From: Zonotrichia leucophrys gambelii | Lineage: Eukaryota; Chordata; Aves; Passeriformes; Passerellidae | Assembly: GCF_028769735.1 (NCBI RefSeq) | Contig: NC_088170.1 | Coordinates: 62,659,085-62,723,084, forward strand | Reading direction: 5' to 3' | DNA length: 64,000 nt | In this document: in pieces, positions 61,545 through 64,000 of the stretch | Layout: every line of letters starts with the position of its first letter | Position numbering within the stretch: the stretch's first letter is position 1 | Position numbers and translations under genes: made by a program | Notes under the pieces: generated by a model | Seen by the model: the letters and a program-made list of their open reading frames with translations, nothing else | The model's database searches: none | What the model was told of the DNA's origin: nothing

Positions 61545-64000
61545 CTACAAATAAATCAAAGTTATAATATATGGCCTGTTTCTGACCTATTCGTGATTGC
61601 ACACATCAGGAGAGACTGGAGCTGTGTTGTCATAAGTTGCAATCAGGTGTAAGAGTGAAGGATATGAGGCTCTGTGCTGACAGATTCAGGACTCCCTGGG
61701 CATGCTGTGACCCCAAACTCAGATTCAGTAGCATATTGATGTGCCTGAACCAATGTCTCCTCCCCAGGACCTCGGTCAGGACTGTGAGCTGAGTCCTTTG
61801 GCTGTGGCATAAGGACACAAAGACAACTGGGCAGTTCAGAGGGCGGCTTGTGAGCACGAGCTTGACAGCTACAGTAAAAAGACATTAAAAAGACATCCAG
61901 CCATTCTGCCTCTCTACAGACATTTTCTAATAGGAGAAGCAAGCAGTATAATTTCCTGCCTTTTAGCAGTGCTTTTAAGGGGGGAAATAGTTGCCTATTT
62001 GCTTTTATTGAGGTCTTCAATAATATGAGGCTCATGCTTCTTGAGTCTTTAAAAAAATCCACATATGCAGAAGTAGCAACAAAAAGAAAAAAACAGGATC
62101 ACTCTTGCACTTCACTAAAATAATAGAATTCAGCTGACCATTCAGGCATCTAAACATTACTGAGGGAAAAAACAGGAGGTGCAATAGTAATGTGGGAATG
62201 AAACAAATAAACTGGCTAAAAAAACCTGCAAACATTGTAGATGAAATCAGCTCTAAGCCACCTTCATTGTTAGCAGGACATTGGTGAAATTTCTTGAAAA
62301 AAAAACAAAAAACCCAACCAAACAAAAAAGAGCATTGACACCTTACTCTCTTAATAAGCTTGCAGTTGAGAGGGCCCAAGGGACATAAAGTACTGAAATT
62401 CATCACAGAATCTTGAATGAAGGAAGGTCAAAAATAGATTTGCAACTGGCTCTAAAGTGAGAGGGTTAAAACTAAGGCAAGGTAGGGAAGTTTTAAAACT
62501 GCTAGACAAACAAAGTGTGCAATTACCCCAGGGAACAATGTTTTTGTCACTTTATTACAAGACCCTGAATTAAAGAAAGCCTCTTCAAGTATAGGGATGG
62601 GGAAGTCCCCTAACAAATGGATGGTTTCTAGGTTAAAACTTTTTGCCTTTTCTTTTTTCCTTTCAGTATTATAGCTTGACTATGATCTGGCTTGGTCTTT
62701 CTGGTTAGACCTATAATTAATCTTAACAGATGAATATTTAGCATGCTCCCTGTTGAGGGATTAAGTCAAGTTTTGAAAATGACTTGGAAGAGAGCATGGC
62801 TGAGGATTGTTGCCAAAGGGCAGTGTAGGCTGGGGGCTCTGCTTTGTAGAAGGAGAAGCTTTCCTTTTTTTCTGTTTCACTTTCCATGGATATGGACCTT
62901 TATGTGCCACATCTGATGTTCTGGTGCAGGATTCCTCTGGACATCCTGATGCCGAGATACACTGGATAGTCTTTTCTGTTGCTTTTCCCCCTAAATAACT
63001 GCTTTCACAATTTAAAAACCATAAAAAAAATAAAAATAAAAAGTAGTTCCAGAGATTGAAGAAAATTTGAAGGGGAAAGGTTTAAATATTCATGTAGAAG
63101 CAGTTGCAGGAGCACCCCTTTTCAAAATGTCATAAAAAACCAAGGATGTAAATGTTCAGTAAAGCCCTACATTTGGAAAAACATGCTGAACTCAACAAGA
63201 ATATGGACACAGGATGCAGGAAATAAGTAATCATGTAGCAGCTTCCTATAAATTTATTTTAGTAATTGTTCAAACAGTGACACTGATTGCTCAGTTTGGT
63301 AGTTACACAAAGGGGAACTGGAGCTGAACTCTGTGGTTTTTTTGCAGAATTCAAATGTAGAATGAGCCCAGATACTCTCAGTTACTCTGCATGAGAGATC
63401 AATTTTCCTGTGCTTCTGTTTCTAATAATAATCTTTATTTGTAATTACATCTTTAATTATTTTTATTTCATATTTATTGCTGGTAATTCCGTATTATATG
63501 TGCATATGCTTGTTTATTTGTTTTTTAAAGAGAAATCCTTTTTCCCATGAGCACTCATTTATTATTAATTATAAGATTATATTTTGCCTTCATTCATACT
63601 TTACTAATGATATTACTTTTTCAGAATGTTAAAAAATGAGACTGATCAGCAAGACTAAATTGCTCATACTTGAAGATACTTGTGCATGTGTTAAAATATG
63701 GTTTGATGGCAGAATTTAAACCTTTAATCATTTACAAAGACTAATACCTCCTCAACCTTCCTATGTTACGGTAAAATCAAGTCAGGCAGCTTTCAGTCAT
63801 AAAAAGAATTTCCCCTGGAGTCACTTTGAATGTTTTTGCTATCTCACACTCAAAGAAAGTATTAATTTTCAGCAAATTAACAGTTTTTTGGGTCCTAAAT
63901 TAGCTTGCCCCCAGTTAATCAAGATAAAAGGGATTTATCTTTCATGTCTAAATTAAAGAAATCATGACCATTTGTTAAGAACAGTAAAACTGGGATGTAA
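61545..64000 (-). other. PCLO intron upstream of the last C2A exon (continues beyond window)
   Basis: The acceptor of the exon at 61364-61544 opens this interval. I looked for the exon expected to carry the central C2A segment (ending near DFLGE) on the minus strand and did not find it, so the intron extends past base 64000. The minus-strand open frames at 61643-62062 and 62032-62406 are adjacent but unrelated to Piccolo and have no recognised content. There is an A/C-rich stretch near 62296-62328. Confidence 0.8.

Noticed and set aside
61643..62406. Two overlapping minus-strand ORFs just upstream of the first PCLO exon in the window
   Set aside because: They do not encode the expected C2A segment, and no splice site joins them in phase 0 to the exon at 61544.
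1..64000. CRISPR arrays, operons, tRNA or rRNA genes, bacterial-type regulatory sites
   Set aside because: None was seen. The sequence is vertebrate nuclear DNA, and the repeated units present are microsatellites, minisatellites or CR1.

Overview
The window is vertebrate nuclear DNA, most likely from a bird. Three decayed CR1 LINE copies are recognisable (about 6.7, 30.3-31.3 and 38.55-38.9 kb), repeat density is otherwise low, and the one gene is a vertebrate synaptic gene with typical GT-AG introns. CR1 also occurs in turtles and crocodilians, so 'bird' is an inference.

The only gene I can support is the 3' end of PCLO (Piccolo, the giant presynaptic active-zone scaffold), read on the minus strand. 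Seven coding exons were located by matching translated segments to the Piccolo C-terminus and then fitting splice sites and codon phases: 61364-61544 (end of C2A), 59953-60147 (Ser-rich linker and Ala-rich helix), 47289-47430 (Ser/Gly linker), 43947-44014 (a 68-nt exon), and 9267-9401, 8499-8644 and 3879-4019 (C2B, ending in a TGA stop). They add up to 1008 nt (335 codons plus stop) and every junction keeps the frame. The rest of the gene lies beyond base 64000. The introns are about 1.2, 12.5, 3.3, 34.5, 0.6 and 4.5 kb. Below 3878 lies the 3' UTR, whose end I cannot fix.

The second exon also has an alternative end. Reading through its donor adds five codons and a TAA at 59936, with an AATAAA overlapping the stop. 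This gives a C2A-only, C2B-less protein 205 residues shorter, matching the known short Piccolo form in principle.

The rest is intronic or downstream noncoding sequence: CR1 fragments, microsatellites (TTATA, TG, AAAC, AAC), two small minisatellites, a perfect 21-bp-arm hairpin at 37740-37786, two cryptic exon-like segments (a frame-preserving 24-nt candidate microexon at 16730-16753 on the minus strand and a 76-nt open segment at 36572-36647 on the plus strand) and two unexplained long ORFs. I found no RNA genes, CRISPR arrays or second protein-coding gene. Nothing here clearly amounts to a new biological system; the most testable leads are the alternative PCLO 3' end, the candidate microexon and the hairpin.
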